A DNA stretch of 8,100 nt from an uncultured Corynebacterium sp. Its GTDB lineage: Bacteria; Actinomycetota; Actinomycetes; Mycobacteriales; Mycobacteriaceae. The notes under the pieces are model-generated. The model saw only the letters and a list, made by a program, of their open reading frames with translations, was not told where the DNA came from and ran no database searches. The DNA is taken from positions 1 through 8,100 of the forward strand of contig NZ_CAMICL010000068.1 of NCBI RefSeq assembly GCF_946221105.1, given 5' to 3'. Of this stretch, positions 7,201 to 8,100 are shown piece by piece. A program made the position numbers and the translations under genes. The stretch's first letter is position 1. Every line of letters begins with the position of its first letter.

Positions 7201-7826
7201 TCGCACTCGAGCGGGAGATGCTTGGCCTGTATGTCTCCGGACACCCGCTCGACGGCTTCGAGGAAGCTATCGACGCGCAGACGGATACCCAGCTGACCAC
7301 CATCCTCTCCGGAGAGATGCGCAACGGGGCAGAGGTGACCATCGGCGGGCTGATCTCCACCGTGGACCGCCGTTTCTCCAAGAAGGACGGCTCGCCGTGG
7401 GCGATCGTGACCATCGAGGACCACCACGGCGCGCAGGTGGATGTGCTGCTGTTCAACAAGGTGTACGCGCTGGTCGCGCCGCAGATCGTGGAGGACAACA
7501 TCATCCTGGTTAAGGCGCACGTGTCGATCCGCGACGACCGCATGAGCCTATTCGGTGACGACGTGAAGGTGCCCGAGCTTGGTCCCGGAAACGGTGCAGG
7601 CCTGCCGCTGCGGTTGACTATGCGCACGGACCAGTGCACCGCAGAAAACATCGCGAAGCTCAAGGGCGTGCTGGTGAACAACGCCGGCGACTCCGACGTC
7701 TATTTGAATCTCGTCAACGGCGAACATAGTCAGCTGATGATTCTGGGCGACCACCTGCGTGTGAACCGCTCAGCCAGTTTGATGGGTGACTTGAAGGCGA
7801 CCCTGGGCGCCGGGATCTTGGGCTAG
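4266..7826 (+). CDS. dnaE: DNA polymerase III alpha subunit (DnaE1), replicative polymerase
   Basis: This 1186-residue protein is the catalytic subunit of the chromosomal replicase. The N-terminal PHP domain (about 7-280) keeps all nine expected metal ligands: His11, His13, Asp20, His45, Glu70, His104, Cys155, Asp223 and His225. By my remembered alignment these match the proofreading exonuclease site of M. tuberculosis DnaE1. The polymerase core has GRGSAAGS at 381-388, the catalytic motif PDIDIDF at 420-426 (Asp421 and Asp423) and the third aspartate Asp587 in KMDFLGLRNL. Helix-hairpin-helix sequence lies near 880-917, the sliding-clamp motif QFDLF at 946-950, and an OB fold at about 1022-1101. 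The length is typical of actinobacterial DnaE1 and unlike the shorter ImuC/DnaE2. In-frame GTG 4245 and ATG 4257 lie upstream, but neither has a ribosome binding site and family homology begins at MAKKSSF, so I start at ATG 4266. It follows the export operon by 57 bases and probably has its own promoter. Confidence 0.97.
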   Translation: MAKKSSFVHLHNHTEFSMLDGMAKVDMLAEEVVRQGMPAVGMTDHGNMFGSNAFYRRMVDAGVKPIIGIEAYMAPESRFNKKRVLWGTPDQKRDDVSASGAYLHQTMLAENATGLRNLFKLSSLASYEGQLGKWPRMDAELIAEHADGIIATTGCPSGDVQTRLRLGQYDSALEAAAMWQDIYGKDNYFLELMDHGLHIERRVREDLLRIGQTLDLPPLVTNDCHYVLESQAPAHEAMLCVQTGKTLLDPDRFKFDGTGYYIKPAEQMRELWDSTVPDGCDNTLWIAERVGDYGELWEEHPHDRMPIADVPEGHTPTSWLREEVQRGLEDRFDGGEVPEEYLTRASYEIDVIDMKGYPSYFLIVAELIKHAREIGIRVGPGRGSAAGSLVAYALTITNIDPMEHGLLFERFLNPERPSAPDIDIDFDDRRRGEMITYAAERWGEDKIAQVITFGTVKTKQAIKDSAKVNFGQPGFQMADRINGALPPAIMAKDIPLSGITDPEHERYNEAAEVRSLIETDPDVAKIYETARGLEGVVRQAGVHACAVIMASVPLMEHIPMWKRPADGAIITGWDYPACEAIGLLKMDFLGLRNLTVLGDALENVKKNRGETIDLEALNTDNQAVYELLSRGDTLGVFQLDSGGMQELLKRMKPTGFNDIVASLALYRPGPMGVNAHWDYADRKNGRKPITPIHPELEEPLKEILDETYGLIVYQEQIMNISQKVANYTAGQADGFRKAMGKKKPEVLAKEYETFSAGMFSNGYSKEAVDALWGTIEPFASYAFNKSHAAGYALVSYWTAYMKANYAAEYMAALLTSVGDKKDKSAIYLSDCRHLGISVLQPDINESEENFMAVGEDIRYGLAAVRNVGVEVVESIKKTRKEKGAFTSFSDYLDKIELAACNKRITESLIKAGAFDSLEHPRKGLMLIQEDAVDSVLATKKAADKGQFDLFAGFGGEDGADNSAFTIEVPDDEWDRKHKLALEREMLGLYVSGHPLDGFEEAIDAQTDTQLTTILSGEMRNGAEVTIGGLISTVDRRFSKKDGSPWAIVTIEDHHGAQVDVLLFNKVYALVAPQIVEDNIILVKAHVSIRDDRMSLFGDDVKVPELGPGNGAGLPLRLTMRTDQCTAENIAKLKGVLVNNAGDSDVYLNLVNGEHSQLMILGDHLRVNRSASLMGDLKATLGAGILG

Positions 7827-7850
7827 CGCCTGACCCTAGAGAAGCGGAAA

Positions 7851-7876
7851 GCCCGTCTGGTGTGGACCGGACGGGC
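7851..7876. terminator. Hairpin between convergent genes, probable bidirectional terminator
   Basis: GCCCGTCTGGT pairs with ACCGGACGGGC around a GTGG tetraloop. This is an 11-pair stem with one T-G wobble, starting 25 bases after the dnaE1 stop and ending 23 bases before the end of the minus-strand gene. On the minus strand the stem is followed by TTTCCGCTT, a partial U-tract; on the plus strand it is preceded by AAA but followed by no T-run. Termination should therefore be better for the minus-strand gene. For dnaE1 it would be a U-less hairpin of the sort often seen in actinobacteria. Confidence 0.75.
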
Positions 7877-7899
7877 GATCGGCTTGCGAGAAAGCAGCT

Positions 7900-8100
7900 C
7901 TACTTATTCGAGCCTGCCATCTTCTTGAGGCTCTCCTTCAGGCCTGGGACTGCACCCACGACCACCATGAGGGAGCTGATCGCCGCTGCGAGTGCGGTGA
8001 CCCACATCGAGATCTTGCCGATGACATCGAGGGCCTTCTCCTCGTGGGAGGACGGCTGCAGCCATGCCGGCGGGGTGTAGGTCGCCGTCGGCGTGTTGGT
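7900..8100 (-). CDS. C-terminal part of a small single-span membrane protein (5' end outside window)
   Basis: On the minus strand a frame is open from the right edge to a TAG (plus-strand CTA at 7900-7902), giving 66 visible residues. In order these are a Thr/Pro-rich start (TNTPTATYTPPAWLQP), an acidic-to-basic amphipathic stretch (HEEKALDVIGKI), one predicted membrane helix at visible residues about 30-53 (core MWVTALAAAISSLMVVVGAV), and a basic tail ending KESLKKMAGSNK. The positive tail suggests the C-terminus faces the cytoplasm. There is no start codon before Met32 of the visible part, so the gene probably begins beyond the window. Coding is supported by codon use, the coherent membrane-protein layout and the hairpin just after the stop. 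I do not recognise the family; it may be an actinobacterial hypothetical membrane protein. It is convergent with dnaE1, so it is not co-transcribed with it. Confidence 0.68.
   Translation of the reverse strand, partial: TNTPTATYTPPAWLQPSSHEEKALDVIGKISMWVTALAAAISSLMVVVGAVPGLKESLKKMAGSNK

Noticed and set aside
7862..8080. 72-residue plus-strand open frame after dnaE1
   Set aside because: It starts inside the terminator hairpin, has no ribosome binding site and overlaps the more coherent minus-strand membrane protein.

Overview
The window looks like chromosomal DNA from a high-GC actinobacterium, most likely Corynebacterium or a close relative in the Mycobacteriales. The evidence is uniformly GC-rich third-position codon usage, a DnaE1-type replicative polymerase whose N-terminus resembles corynebacterial and mycobacterial DnaE1, and a lipoprotein-anchored export adaptor of the kind found in Gram-positive bacteria. 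The genus assignment is inferred from remembered protein resemblance, not from a search.

Layout from left to right. Positions 3-431 hold the 3' end of an unrecognised plus-strand gene. After a 51-base gap comes a tight three-gene plus-strand operon (483-4208) for a MacAB-type export system: a lipoprotein membrane-fusion adaptor (483-2201), an ABC ATPase (2202-2939) and a MacB-type permease with four membrane segments (2940-4208). Both internal junctions read TAGATG, with no intergenic base, so the three proteins are probably made together. In a complete complex the ATPase dimer would drive the permease dimer, and the adaptor, lipid-anchored outside the cytoplasmic membrane, would carry substrate towards the outer layer. 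No TolC-like partner is encoded in the window.

A 57-base gap without an obvious terminator leads to dnaE1 (4266-7826), the catalytic alpha subunit of DNA polymerase III. It is full length and has an intact PHP metal site, intact polymerase aspartates and an internal sliding-clamp-binding motif. Its best start has no Shine-Dalgarno sequence but lies seven bases after a TAAGAT hexamer, suggesting a leaderless transcript. A strong hairpin at 7851-7876 separates dnaE1 from a convergent minus-strand gene for a small membrane protein, whose 3' end fills 7900-8100.

The window is mostly ordinary core-genome and transporter content. I found no mobile element, CRISPR array, tRNA or rRNA, and no convincing undescribed system. 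The points most worth a second look are the low-complexity insertion in the adaptor's coiled-coil hairpin, the predicted leaderless dnaE1 transcript, and the two unidentified genes at the window edges.
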